DNA of 64,000 nt from Hymenobacter sp. CRA2 (GCF_002007105.1 NZ_MVBC01000018.1:47970-111969), one strand, 5' to 3'. Numbered from the stretch's first letter, positions 7,935-16,945 are shown. Made by a program: numbers and translations. The notes: generated by a model from the letters alone, not told the origin.

Positions 7935-8690
7935 CTACTGCGCCGCGGGCGGCGTGGCCTCGTCTTCCTGCTCGGGCGGGGTATGGCCCAGCTCCGTCAC
8001 CACGTCGCGCACGGCGGGGCTGAGGTAGTCGGGCACTTTCTCGGGGTCGAGCAGGCGCAACAGGCGCAGGTACTTGGCCCGGCCTTCCTCCAGCATGTAG
8101 GGCGGCACTTCGTACACGAACAGCTGGTGCGGGGGCAGTTTCTGCACGCCCACGAGGATAAAGCGGTCGGCATGCAGCGCATCGGTGTAGAAAGCGGCCT
8201 GCCGGTCGTAGTCGTAGCCGGAGCATTGGGCCACAAAGTGCTGGAAGTCGCGGGCCAGCGTGGTCTTGAAGTCGACGACGGTGTAGGGCTGGCCGGGCAC
8301 GTCGACGACAAGGTCGGCGCGCAGCTTGCACATGGTGTTGGTCAGAGGCTCGGTGAAGATACAGCTGGGCTCGGCCACGCCCTGATCGAGCATCTGGCGC
8401 AGGTCGTCGCGCATGCGCACGCCTTCCACCAGCCACCACACCAGCGTGTCGTTGACGGCGGGGTAACTGGGCACGTACTGCTCGGGCTCGAGCAGGGCGG
8501 TGTGGAAGGCGGTGCCGAAGCTCAGCGCCCCCGACGAGCTACCCGATTCACGGCGCGGCCGGCCGTTGAGCGCGTCGCGCAGCTTCGAGAGGTCGGAGTT
8601 GGCAATGGCCGGCAGGGCGCGGTAATCGTCGTAGGTGAGGCGCAGCAGATCGGGCCGGCGCCACGGGGCAGGCGGTGTTGTTTCGGACAT
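7935..8690 (-). CDS. PD-(D/E)XK nuclease, exodeoxyribonuclease VIII-like
   Basis: The product (251 aa from ATG 8690; a start at 8702 is also possible) shows the RecE/exonuclease VIII-like fold: [14 protein letters not shown] near residues 58-71, [10 protein letters not shown] near 120-130 followed by YTVVDFKTT (the D-x-K catalytic strand), and a conserved Gln/Tyr helix around [11 protein letters not shown]. These match the PD-(D/E)XK nuclease-like domain found in phage and prophage recombination proteins. The expected activity is processive degradation of one strand of duplex DNA. No recombinase or other phage gene is nearby, so the gene appears to be a chromosomal orphan. Confidence 0.8.
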   Translation of the reverse strand: MSETTPPAPWRRPDLLRLTYDDYRALPAIANSDLSKLRDALNGRPRRESGSSSGALSFGTAFHTALLEPEQYVPSYPAVNDTLVWWLVEGVRMRDDLRQMLDQGVAEPSCIFTEPLTNTMCKLRADLVVDVPGQPYTVVDFKTTLARDFQHFVAQCSGYDYDRQAAFYTDALHADRFILVGVQKLPPHQLFVYEVPPYMLEEGRAKYLRLLRLLDPEKVPDYLSPAVRDVVTELGHTPPEQEDEATPPAAQ

Positions 8691-8880
8691 AGCGTTGTGC
8701 AATGTACTACGGCGGCGCCAGCCGGGTTGTGCGGGCGGGGTATTTGCGTGAGCGGCGACCGAGAAAATCTGTTGCCTAGCAGCTCCTTACCAGCCTGCTA
8801 GTACTCGGTGAATGCGGCGGTAAAATCTCCCTGCTCATCGGCGCAACGGATGAGAGTGAGTTTCCAGGGCTTCCGGATTG

Positions 8881-9723
8881 CTAGCCACAAACATCCGGCT
8901 GGCCTTCTCGAACTCCGGGCGGCGGCAGCTCTTCGATTGACCGCAGGAAGCTTTTGATGAGCGCCGCAAAGCGTGCGGGCTGGTCTAGGTGCAGCGTGTG
9001 GCCGGCGTCCTGAATCTGCTCGGTCCGCAACATTGCATTGAGGTGCTGTAGCTCTTCGGCCACCGCCGCCGAAACCACGCCTTTATCCCCAAATACGAGC
9101 AGGCCTGGAATGGCAATTTCACGCACGAGCTGCTTGTACTCGGGATTCGGGGGCGTGAGCACGTCGAAGGCACTCATGCTGGTTTGCAGGCGGGCCCGCG
9201 CGAATAGCACCAGCGTTTCCTCTGACCGGTTGGGATGTCGGCGCCGCGCTTCCGCCACCACTTCTTCCAACGATTTGGCAAGCATCTTCCGGTGCTGATC
9301 CGCCACGTCACTATCGCGCACCTCGCGCTGAACTTTGGGGCTTAGAAAGGTAGGATCAGCCAAGATCAGGCCCCGAAGCAGGCAGGATTTGCGACTTGCC
9401 ACCACGGCCGCCGTCATGCCGCCCATGGAGTGCCCAAGCAAAAAGGGCGGCGGAAGCTCCAGGGCATGAATCAAGCCGGCAATGTCGCTTGCATGGTCTT
9501 CGTACCGGTAGCCATAGTCGGGCACACTCGATTGGCCGTGCCCCCGCGCATCCGGCATGACGACGTCGTACTCCGGCTCCAGCGCCTGGGCCAGCCCGCT
9601 CCAGCATAGCCCATTGGTCATCAGCCCGTGCAGCAAAATCACGGGCGGTTTGTCTGCGCCGGTTCTGGTATAGTGAATCCTGATTCCGTTGGCCTCACAG
9701 ACGGCGCTGGTCCAGTTCGTCAT
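8881..9723 (-). CDS. Alpha/beta-fold hydrolase
   Basis: This 280-residue cytoplasmic protein has the fold's landmarks: the oxyanion-hole motif LLHGLMTNG near 30-38, PDARGHGQS near 57-65, nucleophile Ser99 in GHSMGG, an acid in LLVFGDKG, and the catalytic His in AGHTLHLDQP near the end. The substrate is unknown; relatives include esterases, haloperoxidase-like and lactone-cleaving enzymes. The ATG at 9723 is preferred because the domain starts there and the upstream 19 codons look non-coding. It is divergent from the kinase gene at 9927. Confidence 0.85.
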   Translation of the reverse strand: MTNWTSAVCEANGIRIHYTRTGADKPPVILLHGLMTNGLCWSGLAQALEPEYDVVMPDARGHGQSSVPDYGYRYEDHASDIAGLIHALELPPPFLLGHSMGGMTAAVVASRKSCLLRGLILADPTFLSPKVQREVRDSDVADQHRKMLAKSLEEVVAEARRRHPNRSEETLVLFARARLQTSMSAFDVLTPPNPEYKQLVREIAIPGLLVFGDKGVVSAAVAEELQHLNAMLRTEQIQDAGHTLHLDQPARFAALIKSFLRSIEELPPPGVREGQPDVCG

Positions 9724-9926
9724 TTCCGCTGAGCGTGCAGTTTCTGGGTCTGCCTTCAAGTTGCTGCTTTTTATCTGCACTCACGGCCCTCGAATACGGC
9801 CGTCCGCGGCGCGCCGGAGTTCGGCCGAATCGCGCAACTTTGTGGCTTTGTTTCCCGAAAACTCCCTTTCCCACGGGTCGGGCTCGGTTCTTTGGTACGG
9901 CCCGACGTTCCCCACTTCTTCTTGAT

Positions 9927-10475
9927 ATGATTCAGCTTATTGGTTTGGCGGGAAAACGAGGCAGCGGCAAAGACACTGTTGCCCGCCTCGTGCAGCAGTT
10001 GCAGCCCGGCCGCAGCTGGGAAGTCCGCTCCTTTGGCGACGCCATCAAGGGCGTGTGCGCCGTGCTCAGCGGCGAATCCCCTGCGCCTTACTACACGCAG
10101 CCCGGCAAAGCCAAACTGATTCCCACCTATGGCCTTACGCGTGGCGAGCTGCTGCAGCAAGTCGGCGCCGCCCTGCGCGCTTGGCGCGGCCCCATCTGGA
10201 TTGAGGCGCTGATGGCAGGCTTGCCCACCGACCATCCCGTCATCGTGGCCGACCTGCGCTTTCCCGACGAAGCCGATGCCATCCGGGCGCGCGGCGGCGT
10301 GGTGTGGCGCGTGGAGGGCGACCCGCTCCGCCAGCGCGGCGACGGCACCCGCGACGACGCGCACCCCAGCGAAACCGCGCTGGACGATTACGCCAATTAC
10401 GATGCGGTACTGCACAACACCGGCTCTTTGGCCGAGCTAAAGGCGCAGGTGCAGCAACTGCTGTCTGATAAATAA
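9927..10475 (+). CDS. P-loop deoxynucleotide-monophosphate-kinase-like protein
   Basis: This 182-residue protein opens with IGLAGKRGSGKDTVA, a Walker A loop of the GxxGxGKDT type seen in (deoxy)nucleotide monophosphate kinases such as phage T4 gene 1 product. A second conserved strand, VIVADLRFPDEADAIRARGG, is the Walker-B-like part typical of this family. It probably phosphorylates a dNMP or another small nucleotide; the exact base is not readable. The start at 9927 puts the P-loop at the N-terminus, as in relatives. A strong hairpin follows directly, so it seems monocistronic. Confidence 0.82.
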   Translation: MIQLIGLAGKRGSGKDTVARLVQQLQPGRSWEVRSFGDAIKGVCAVLSGESPAPYYTQPGKAKLIPTYGLTRGELLQQVGAALRAWRGPIWIEALMAGLPTDHPVIVADLRFPDEADAIRARGGVVWRVEGDPLRQRGDGTRDDAHPSETALDDYANYDAVLHNTGSLAELKAQVQQLLSDK

Positions 10476-10486
10476 CCTCAGCGCAA

Positions 10487-10534
10487 AAAGCAACAGCGGC
10501 CCGGCGAGTAAATTCGCCGGGCCGCTGTTGCTTT
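10487..10534. terminator. Strong bidirectional hairpin terminator
   Basis: A 21-nt perfect stem (AAAGCAACAGCGGCCCGGCGA and its complement) with a six-base loop is flanked by A-rich and T-rich ends. It separates the kinase gene from the convergent DUF2892 gene. Confidence 0.85.
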
Positions 10535-10567
10535 CAGATTCCCAGGGCCAACCATTTGCAAGCGCAG

Positions 10568-10795
10568 CTACTCGAAGTACTGCGCCGATTCGTCCTCTGG
10601 GTTAGTTGAGATGTCGAGGATGGCGTAGATGGGGCAGTACCCCAAGGCACCGGTCAGCAGGAGCGCGCCGCCCAGCAGGTACAGCAGCACGTCAACGGCA
10701 AAGCTCACCTCAAAGGGCAACGCAGCTAGGACTATCATTACCAGCCCCAGTACTCCCCGCACGATGCGGTCCGACTTTCCTAGATTCTTGTGCAT
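10568..10795 (-). CDS. DUF2892 (YgaP-like) small membrane protein
   Basis: This 75-residue protein starts with MHKNLGKSDRIVRGVLG, which is the DUF2892 signature N-x-G-x-x-D-R-x-x-R, followed by two hydrophobic helices (about 18-35 and 38-55) separated by a short turn and then GYCPIYAILDIST, where the CP is conserved. Its role is unknown; in YgaP the same domain anchors a rhodanese. The ORF extends upstream to 10852, but the family N-terminus fixes the start at 10795. Confidence 0.85.
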   Translation of the reverse strand: MHKNLGKSDRIVRGVLGLVMIVLAALPFEVSFAVDVLLYLLGGALLLTGALGYCPIYAILDISTNPEDESAQYFE

Positions 10796-10910
10796 GACGG
10801 TATCAGGCTTTGAGGTGAAACACTTACAGTAATTTACTGATTTATTTCGCATTATATATCAATCATTTACAATAAACCCACGAAGCTTACCTCAGACCCG
10901 CGAAACGCAG

Positions 10911-10969
10911 AAACGGCAGCTGCGCTCCGTACCGCGTGGTGACTTCGGTACCGGGCGCGGCTGCCGTTT
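10911..10969 (-). terminator. Hairpin terminator after the small lipoprotein gene
   Basis: A long imperfect stem, with AAACGGCAGC on one side and GCTGCCGTTT on the other, lies about 30 nt past the stop of the lipoprotein gene on the minus strand. Confidence 0.6.
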
Positions 10970-10996
10970 ATTAGTAGTGCCGCTGGAGTGGTGCTC

Positions 10997-11194
10997 CTAC
11001 CCTTCCGGGTCAATCTTCCTGTCCTCGCTGTTGGCCGCGGGGCCATCGTTGGCGCTGGTGGAGTCGCGGCTGACGGCGGTGCCGCCAGCCGAACCTTCCG
11101 AGCCACTTTGGCTTTGCTGGTTGTTCTGGCCGTTGCCGCAGGCGCTCAGCAGCGCCAAGACCACTACGGCGGGCAATAAGATCAAGCGTTTCAT
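10997..11194 (-). CDS. Small putative lipoprotein
   Basis: This 65-residue protein has a lipoprotein signal, MKRLILLPAVVVLALLSAC, with lipid-accepting Cys19, followed by a low-complexity tail rich in Gly, Ser, Asn and Gln. It carries no recognisable domain. The signal peptide, a matching ATG and a following hairpin support a real gene; the tail gives no clue to function. Confidence 0.65.
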   Translation of the reverse strand: MKRLILLPAVVVLALLSACGNGQNNQQSQSGSEGSAGGTAVSRDSTSANDGPAANSEDRKIDPEG

Positions 11195-11347
11195 AACGTG
11201 AGGGGTAAAGGTAAAACCTGGAGAAATGCGCCAGGCGCAGCTTTATTTACGCCGGCAGCGGGGGCTTGTTTATCGTTCAGCTGCTGCCAAGCTCAAGCCC
11301 CATTAACATATAAAAAACACAAAATCAATTATTTATCCCGCATATAA

Positions 11348-14218
11348 TTATTTTCCAAACTGCCGCACGTTGTAAGTAAAGCTCAGCAGAAAGTAGCGCG
11401 CGAGTACCTTGCTGCGCACGTCTTCCAGGTAGGTATCGGTGACGTTGCGCACCACGCTGCGGTTTTGCTTGAGCAGGTCATAGGCCTGCAGCTTTAGCTC
11501 GCCCTGCTTGTTCTTGAATAGCTGCCGGGCCAGGGCTACGTTCCACAGGGCCACGCCCTGGTTGTAGCCCGCCGCGCGGCCGGCGTAGCGCGTCAGCCAC
11601 AGGTCGCTGCTGACCACCCAACGGCCCGGTAGCTGGTAGTACAGGTCGGCTTCCAGCGTGTGCGTCCAGTACGCGGTGTTTTGCTGGGGCAGCAGGGCGT
11701 AGTGCGCGTCCTGGTAGGTGGTATTGGCGGAGAGGCCGAATTCCAGCTGGTCGTTGAAAGCGGTGTTCACGCCCAGGCCCTGGCCCAGGCTCCAGTTGCG
11801 GGCCTCGTTCCACTGCTCGTTCACCAGGCTGCGGCTGCGGGTGAGGTTGGCGTTGGTGGTCAGGTTCAGGTTCAGCTTGTGCCAGCCCAAGCGCTGGCCC
11901 AGCGAGAGGAAGCCGTTGAGCGTGCGGTAACCGTCGGCGTTGACGGGGCGGGTGGTTTGCACGCCGCGGGCGTCAAAGGTGGTCGAGGACACGATGCGGT
12001 TCTGCACCTCGTTGGCGCTGAGCATGCCGAACACGCTGCGGTTATTCACGGCGCTGAACTGCTGGTAGGTGGCCGAGAGCGTGTGATAGTACTCGGGGCG
12101 CAGCGCGGGGTTGCCCAGGCGCACGCTCAGCGGGTTGGTGTTGTCGGCTACGGGTTGCAGCTGGGTGGCGGTGGGCGCCTGCAGGCGGGTGCGGTAGTTC
12201 AGGCGCAGGGTGCGGCTGCGCGAGCCGTTCCAGGTAAACATGCCGTTGGGCAGCAGTGTGCGGTAGCGGCGCGCGAGGCTGGTGTCAGCGCTTTGGTTGT
12301 CCACGCCGAGGGTGGACTGCTGGGCGTCGAGGCCGAGGGCGTAGCCGTAGCGTAGGCGGCGCGTTTGCCAGGTCAGGCCGGCGCGCTGGGTCTGGAAGCG
12401 GCTGCTGAAGCGGTTGCTCAAGGCGGCGTTGGCCAAGTCGTAGCCAGCAGTGCCCTCGTCGAAATCGGCTACCTCGCGGGCGGCGCGGCTGCGGCTGTCG
12501 GCGGCGTTGTAGTGGAATTCCAGCTTCTGCTGCAGGCTCAACGGCTCCACGTAGGCCAGGTTCAGTGCCTGGGTGCGGGCCGGGTAGTCCTGGCCGATAC
12601 GCTGGTTGAGGCCGGTGGTACGCACGGTGCCGTCGGCGGCGAAGAAGGTGTTATCGGCCTGGTTGAAGGCGGTGCCGTCCTGGTTGTTGAGCACCGCGCT
12701 CAGGTTGGCCGAGAGCGTGCGGCCGGGCTTGGCAAACTTGCGCATCAGCAGCAGGCTACCGTTGCCCCAGAGGTTATCGGCCGAGGCCTCGTAGCGGCTC
12801 AGGCTCTGGTTGAGCAGGCGCCCATTCACGGCCGACTGCTGGGCGCTGGTGCGCAGCTGGTCGGTGCTCTGCCACCACAGCGCGGGCGTAAAGCGCAGTG
12901 AGGTGAGCGAGTCGAGCTTGTAGTCGAGGCGGAAGTTGAGGCGCTGGCTGAGCGTGCGGGTGCGGGCCGCGGCTTGCTGGTCGGTGACGAGCGGTGGGGT
13001 GGCCTCGCCGGTGCCGGAGGCAGCGCCCACCACGTTTTCGCGGCGGCTGAGCTGCTCGGTCCGCTGGGTGCTGCGCGAGGCCAGGTAGCTGGTGGCCACC
13101 TCGGCGCGCTTGCCCCAGGCGTCGCGGTAGTTCAGCCCGCCGGCCAAGGATTCGGTGATGCCGTTGGGCTGGTTGTTGCCGCCGCTGCCCAGGCTGCTCC
13201 CGCCGCCCCGGCCGCCCTGCATCACCATCACGGGGCCACCGCCGCCCGGCCCGCCCACGCCGCCGAAACCGCCGGGCAGGCTGCCGGTATTGGCGCTGGG
13301 GCCGTTGCTCAGGTCACTGGCCGCAGGGCCACCATTGTCGCTGAAGCCTTGCTGGTTCAGGTTATTAGCTTGGCCCAGGGCTGAAATCTGCCGGCCGTTG
13401 TTGAAGCGGTTCAGGCCCAGCTGCGCGCGGTAGCGCCCGTCGGTACCGGCGCCGAGGGATTCAGTGCCGAAGTAGCCCTTGCGCTTGTCGCGCTTGGTGA
13501 CGAGGTTGATGGTTTTCTGCTGCTGGCCGTCGTCGATGCCCGAAAAGGCGGCCTGGTCGCTCTGTTGGTTGTAGAGCTGCACCTGGTCGATGATGTTGGC
13601 CGGCAGGTTGCGGGTGGCCATCTTGGGGTCGTCGCCAAAGAAGGGCTTGCCGTCGACGAGCACGCGCTGCACCGTCTGGCCCTGGGCGCGGATGGTGCCG
13701 TCGCGGTCGACCTGCACGCCGGGCAGCTTCTTGAGCAGGGATTCTACGGCGGCGTTGGGCTGGGTTTTGAAGGCGCGGGCGTTGAAGGCCAGCGTATCGC
13801 CCTGCACCGACACCGGGGCGCGCTCCTGCTGCACCACCACTTCGCCCAGCGTCTGGGCCACGGGCCGCAGGCGCAGCGTGCCGAGCTCGGCCGTGGGCGC
13901 CGCGGCCGTCAGGCTGACGGGCAGCAGCTTGCTTTTGTAGCCCAGAAAGGTCAGCAGCAGAAAGTAGCGGCCCGGCGCCACGTTGCGCAGCGTGAAGCGG
14001 CCGTCGCCGTCGGTGATAGTGAAGGTCAGGTACGAGGAGTCGCGGGCCGCCAGCAGCGACACCGAGGCCTCGCGCAGCTCTTTGCCGCTCAGCGAATCGG
14101 CCACGGCGCCCAGGATCTGGCCGTTGCCGCCGCTGCGCGTGGGGGCCGCGGGTTGCTGGGCCTGGGCGGTCAGCACCCCGACGCCGAGCAAAACGAGAAT
14201 GAGTAACAGGTAGCGCAT
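11348..14218 (-). CDS. TonB-receptor-like outer-membrane beta-barrel protein
   Basis: The 956-residue product has a signal peptide (LLILVLLGVGVLTAQAQ), a carboxypeptidase-regulatory-like domain near 28-115 (ILGAVADSLSGKELREASVS), and a plug-like domain near 125-240 with VESLLKKLPGVQVDRDG, VLVDGKPFFGDDPKMATRNL and NLVTKRDKRKGYFG. The remainder is a long barrel of the OMP_b-brl_3 kind. A Gly-rich insert near residues 310-365 (GGFGGVGGPGGGG, GGRGGGSSLG) probably forms an outer loop. The family is widespread in Bacteroidota but mostly without known substrate. The GLPGLI gene lies upstream on the same strand, and the divergent two-component genes suggest joint control. Confidence 0.88.
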   Translation of the reverse strand: MRYLLLILVLLGVGVLTAQAQQPAAPTRSGGNGQILGAVADSLSGKELREASVSLLAARDSSYLTFTITDGDGRFTLRNVAPGRYFLLLTFLGYKSKLLPVSLTAAAPTAELGTLRLRPVAQTLGEVVVQQERAPVSVQGDTLAFNARAFKTQPNAAVESLLKKLPGVQVDRDGTIRAQGQTVQRVLVDGKPFFGDDPKMATRNLPANIIDQVQLYNQQSDQAAFSGIDDGQQQKTINLVTKRDKRKGYFGTESLGAGTDGRYRAQLGLNRFNNGRQISALGQANNLNQQGFSDNGGPAASDLSNGPSANTGSLPGGFGGVGGPGGGGPVMVMQGGRGGGSSLGSGGNNQPNGITESLAGGLNYRDAWGKRAEVATSYLASRSTQRTEQLSRRENVVGAASGTGEATPPLVTDQQAAARTRTLSQRLNFRLDYKLDSLTSLRFTPALWWQSTDQLRTSAQQSAVNGRLLNQSLSRYEASADNLWGNGSLLLMRKFAKPGRTLSANLSAVLNNQDGTAFNQADNTFFAADGTVRTTGLNQRIGQDYPARTQALNLAYVEPLSLQQKLEFHYNAADSRSRAAREVADFDEGTAGYDLANAALSNRFSSRFQTQRAGLTWQTRRLRYGYALGLDAQQSTLGVDNQSADTSLARRYRTLLPNGMFTWNGSRSRTLRLNYRTRLQAPTATQLQPVADNTNPLSVRLGNPALRPEYYHTLSATYQQFSAVNNRSVFGMLSANEVQNRIVSSTTFDARGVQTTRPVNADGYRTLNGFLSLGQRLGWHKLNLNLTTNANLTRSRSLVNEQWNEARNWSLGQGLGVNTAFNDQLEFGLSANTTYQDAHYALLPQQNTAYWTHTLEADLYYQLPGRWVVSSDLWLTRYAGRAAGYNQGVALWNVALARQLFKNKQGELKLQAYDLLKQNRSVVRNVTDTYLEDVRSKVLARYFLLSFTYNVRQFGK

Positions 14219-14357
14219 AAGTTGGGCAAACCTCACCCCTGGCCCCTCCCCGCGGGAGCGGCCCAAAACCAGCCTTTCACTTCACTCCGGGCGTCGCGGC
14301 CCGCGCTGATTTTTGGGGCCCTTCCATGCCAGGAAAGGGCCAGGTGGTAAGGCCGTT

Positions 14358-15188
14358 TTAGTTGGTGGCGCCGCGGCCTTCGAAGTTTTCCATCATGCGC
14401 TGGCGGAAGTCGGCCCGGGCTTTTTCGCGCAGGTCCTGCAGCTGGGCGGCCGTCACTACCTGAGCCTGGGCCGTGGGGCGCACGTCGGCCTCCTGCACGG
14501 GAGCTTTCAGGTCGACTTTCGAGGCCCGAAACTGCTCCTGCGAGCCTTCCACGGCCAGCACCACGCCCTTATCGGGCATCAACTCCTTGATGGGCGAGTA
14601 GGTGAAGGGCAACTCAGTGGTCACCCACACGGTGTAGGTTTCCTTGCGGTAGGGCACGGTGGCTTTGCGGCAGGTGTAGCCGGCAATTTTCTTGGTCTGA
14701 TCCGTCCACTGCCAGCCTTCGGCCTTGGCGAAGGGCACGTCGCTGCGGTACTCGGTGGTTTGGTTGTCCTTTTTCAGGGCTACCACGGTGGCGTAGGTGC
14801 GCTCCTTCTGGTTGAGGTAGACGGCTTCCTCGAAAGGCCGGCCGAGGTTGGTGGTCTGCGGAGCGCGCATACCGGCCCCGCCTTCACCGCCAGCTACGGT
14901 CACGCGCATCATCGCGCCGCTGTTGCTTTCCTGGGCTTCCTTGCCGTAGTCGCCGGCGAAGGTGAGCGTCTGCCCGAAGGTGCGTACGTCGGGCACGTCG
15001 GCCGGCCATTCGGGGGAGCCGGGGCGCACCTGCTGACCGTTGACGATGATGCGCAGCTGGTTGGGGTCGATGCGGCGCGAGCCTTCGTAGCTGATGCGGC
15101 CGGCAGTCTGCGCGTGCAGGTGCTGCACCACGCTCAGGCCGGTGATGAGCAACAGAACCAGGAATAAGGTGGTCAGGAGGGCTTTCAT
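14358..15188 (-). CDS. GLPGLI family protein
   Basis: This 276-residue protein has an N-terminal signal (TLFLVLLLITGLSVVQHLHAQ) and the GLPGLI-family core, including WQWTDQTKKIAGYTCRKATV, where W, G-Y-x-C and A-x-V are conserved, followed by YTVWVTTELPFTYSPI in place of the usual aWy...iPis.GP..f..LPGLIl segment. The signature GLPGLI is degenerate here (KELMPDKGVVLAV). The family is Bacteroidota-specific, exported and uncharacterised, and is often encoded beside an OMP_b-brl_3 barrel, as here. It is the gene nearest the TGTTA repeats at 15244-15283. Confidence 0.83.
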   Translation of the reverse strand: MKALLTTLFLVLLLITGLSVVQHLHAQTAGRISYEGSRRIDPNQLRIIVNGQQVRPGSPEWPADVPDVRTFGQTLTFAGDYGKEAQESNSGAMMRVTVAGGEGGAGMRAPQTTNLGRPFEEAVYLNQKERTYATVVALKKDNQTTEYRSDVPFAKAEGWQWTDQTKKIAGYTCRKATVPYRKETYTVWVTTELPFTYSPIKELMPDKGVVLAVEGSQEQFRASKVDLKAPVQEADVRPTAQAQVVTAAQLQDLREKARADFRQRMMENFEGRGATN

Positions 15189-15243
15189 GGCGGGCTTGGA
15201 AAGTTGGGCGTTAATTGATGGTCACAAAGCACCGCCAATGGCA

Positions 15244-15283
15244 TGTAAAGCACTGTTATCTTGTGTTAAACAGTGTTAACGGC
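15244..15283. promoter_or_regulatory. Four 10-bp phased TGT(T/A)A units: predicted response-regulator site
   Basis: TGTAA (15244), TGTTA (15254), TGTTA (15264) and TGTTA (15274) start exactly 10 bp apart, one helical turn each. Tandem phased half-sites are how OmpR/PhoB-family regulators bind. The array lies between the GLPGLI gene (minus) and the histidine kinase gene (plus), so the OmpR-family regulator encoded at 16991 could control both directions. Confidence 0.65.
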
Positions 15284-15344
15284 CGCATCAGGCCGCAATC
15301 GGGGTCGTATTTTCGTCGGCACAACGTCTCCCTTTCCGCCGCCT

Positions 15345-16796
15345 ATGAAACGCCGCATCCGCATCATCTTCTGGCTTATGGCGGCCTGTATTCTGGGCAT
15401 CAACGGCTTTCAGGCGTACTGGCTCTACAACACCTATGAGCTGACCAACGCCCAATTCAGCCGCACCACCAACGAGGCCCTGCAGGCCGTGGTGCTGCGG
15501 CAGCAGGCAGTGGCCCTGCGCCGGCAGTTTGCCCAGGCCGGCTACCCTAAGTTTCGGATTCAAATCAACGGCGACACGCTGGTCCGCACCGGGCCAGCCA
15601 CCGAAGAAGATTCGGCGGACCGCGTGGTGATTGTGCCCAAAACCAACTCGCCTGATGCTCTGGACGCGTCCAAATCCGGCATTGAGCGCATCATCATCCG
15701 CAACCACCGGCCCGACACCGCTCGGAGGAGCCGCCTGAGTCTGGGGCTGCGCCGGCACAACGGCGGCAAGCCACCCGAAGTAGACCTGCGGCAGCTGGCG
15801 GCCGATTACCGCGCCGAGTTGCGCCGCCGCGACACCGAAGGCGACTTTGTGCTGGATACCGTGAATATGCTGCGCCCCACCGCCGGCCACGGCCCCGAGC
15901 TGGATGCGCCGGCCTCGTATAGCCTTCGAACCCAACCCGTACGCCTGCTCGCCCTGGATTTCGACGGCGAGTGGCAGGTGCAGGCGGCGTTTCGGCCGCC
16001 CACGTTCTACATTTTGCGGCGCATGGGCGGGCTGCTGACCGGTTCGGTGCTGCTGCTGGGCCTCACCACCGGCTGCTTCGTGCTGATGCTGAACACCATC
16101 CTGCGCCAAAAGAAGCTGGCCGACGTCAAGAACGACTTCATCAACAACATGACCCACGAGCTGAAGACCCCGCTGGCCACGGTGTCGGCGGCGGTGGAAG
16201 CCATGCAGCACTTCGGCGCCCTCAACGACCCGCAAAAGGCGCAGACCTACCTGAGCATCTCGCGCAACGAGCTGCAGCGCCTCTCCGACCTGGTGGAGAA
16301 GGTGCTCAACATCGCCGTGGAGGAGCGGCAGGCCCTGCAAATCAACCCCGAGCCGGTGCGCCCCGCCGAGCTGGTGCAGGAGCTGGTGCAGCGTCACCAG
16401 CTCAAGGCCGCCAAGCCGGTGCATTTTGAGGTGGATGTGGCTGAGGATGGCGCCGTGCCGCTGGACCGCCTGCACGTGGGCAACGTCATCAACAACCTCA
16501 TCGACAATGCCATCAAGTACTCACGCGAGCAGGTGACCATTGCCATTCGCGGCCGCCGCGACGAAACCGGCTGGCGTCTCACCGTGCAGGACGACGGCAT
16601 CGGTATTCCCAGGAGCTACCAGGAGGCCATCTTCGACCGGTTTTTCCGCGTGCCCACCGGCGACCTGCACCCCGTCAAGGGCTTTGGCCTGGGCCTGTAC
16701 TACGTGCGGCAGGTGGTGGAGCGCCACGGCGGACACATCGCTGTGCGCAGCGAGCCAAACCGCGGCAGCGAATTCAGTTTGTGGCTGCCGGCTTAA
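15345..16796 (+). CDS. Sensor histidine kinase
   Basis: The 483-residue kinase has TM helices near 6-26 and 228-250 that frame a periplasmic sensor domain of about 200 residues with no family I recognise. The cytoplasmic part holds the HisKA helix with phospho-acceptor H271 in NNMTHELKTPLATV, an N-box NVINNLIDNAIKYS, G1 DDGIGIP and G2 FGLGLYYVRQVVERHGG. The ATG at 15345 places TM1 at the N-terminus. It is followed by its probable partner, the response regulator at 16991, with a repeat element between them. The sensed signal is unknown; the phased TGTTA site upstream suggests autoregulation. Confidence 0.93.
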   Translation: MKRRIRIIFWLMAACILGINGFQAYWLYNTYELTNAQFSRTTNEALQAVVLRQQAVALRRQFAQAGYPKFRIQINGDTLVRTGPATEEDSADRVVIVPKTNSPDALDASKSGIERIIIRNHRPDTARRSRLSLGLRRHNGGKPPEVDLRQLAADYRAELRRRDTEGDFVLDTVNMLRPTAGHGPELDAPASYSLRTQPVRLLALDFDGEWQVQAAFRPPTFYILRRMGGLLTGSVLLLGLTTGCFVLMLNTILRQKKLADVKNDFINNMTHELKTPLATVSAAVEAMQHFGALNDPQKAQTYLSISRNELQRLSDLVEKVLNIAVEERQALQINPEPVRPAELVQELVQRHQLKAAKPVHFEVDVAEDGAVPLDRLHVGNVINNLIDNAIKYSREQVTIAIRGRRDETGWRLTVQDDGIGIPRSYQEAIFDRFFRVPTGDLHPVKGFGLGLYYVRQVVERHGGHIAVRSEPNRGSEFSLWLPA

Positions 16797-16817
16797 ATTA
16801 AAATTGGGTTTAGTAGA

Positions 16818-16945
16818 ACGTCATGTCGAGCGCAGCCGAGACATCTCGCGTGCTGAGGTTGGCAGCGGAAAAGGACGTCATGCTTCGGCAAGCTCAGCAT
16901 GACAATACTATCCGGCGAGATACCTCGGCTGCGCTCGACATGACG
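16818..16945. repeat. Inverted-repeat intergenic element between kinase and regulator
   Basis: Outer arms ACGTCATGTCGAGCGCAGCC (16818-16837, continuing to 16849) and the complementary 16915-16945 flank an inner pair GTCATGC...GCATGAC. The unit forms a cruciform-like structure of about 128 nt and contains no gene, although one frame stays open through it. Confidence 0.8.

Noticed and set aside
7864..8439. Extended N-terminus of superoxide dismutase
   Set aside because: It is a shadow of the nuclease gene, and the Tat-like signal starts at 7863.
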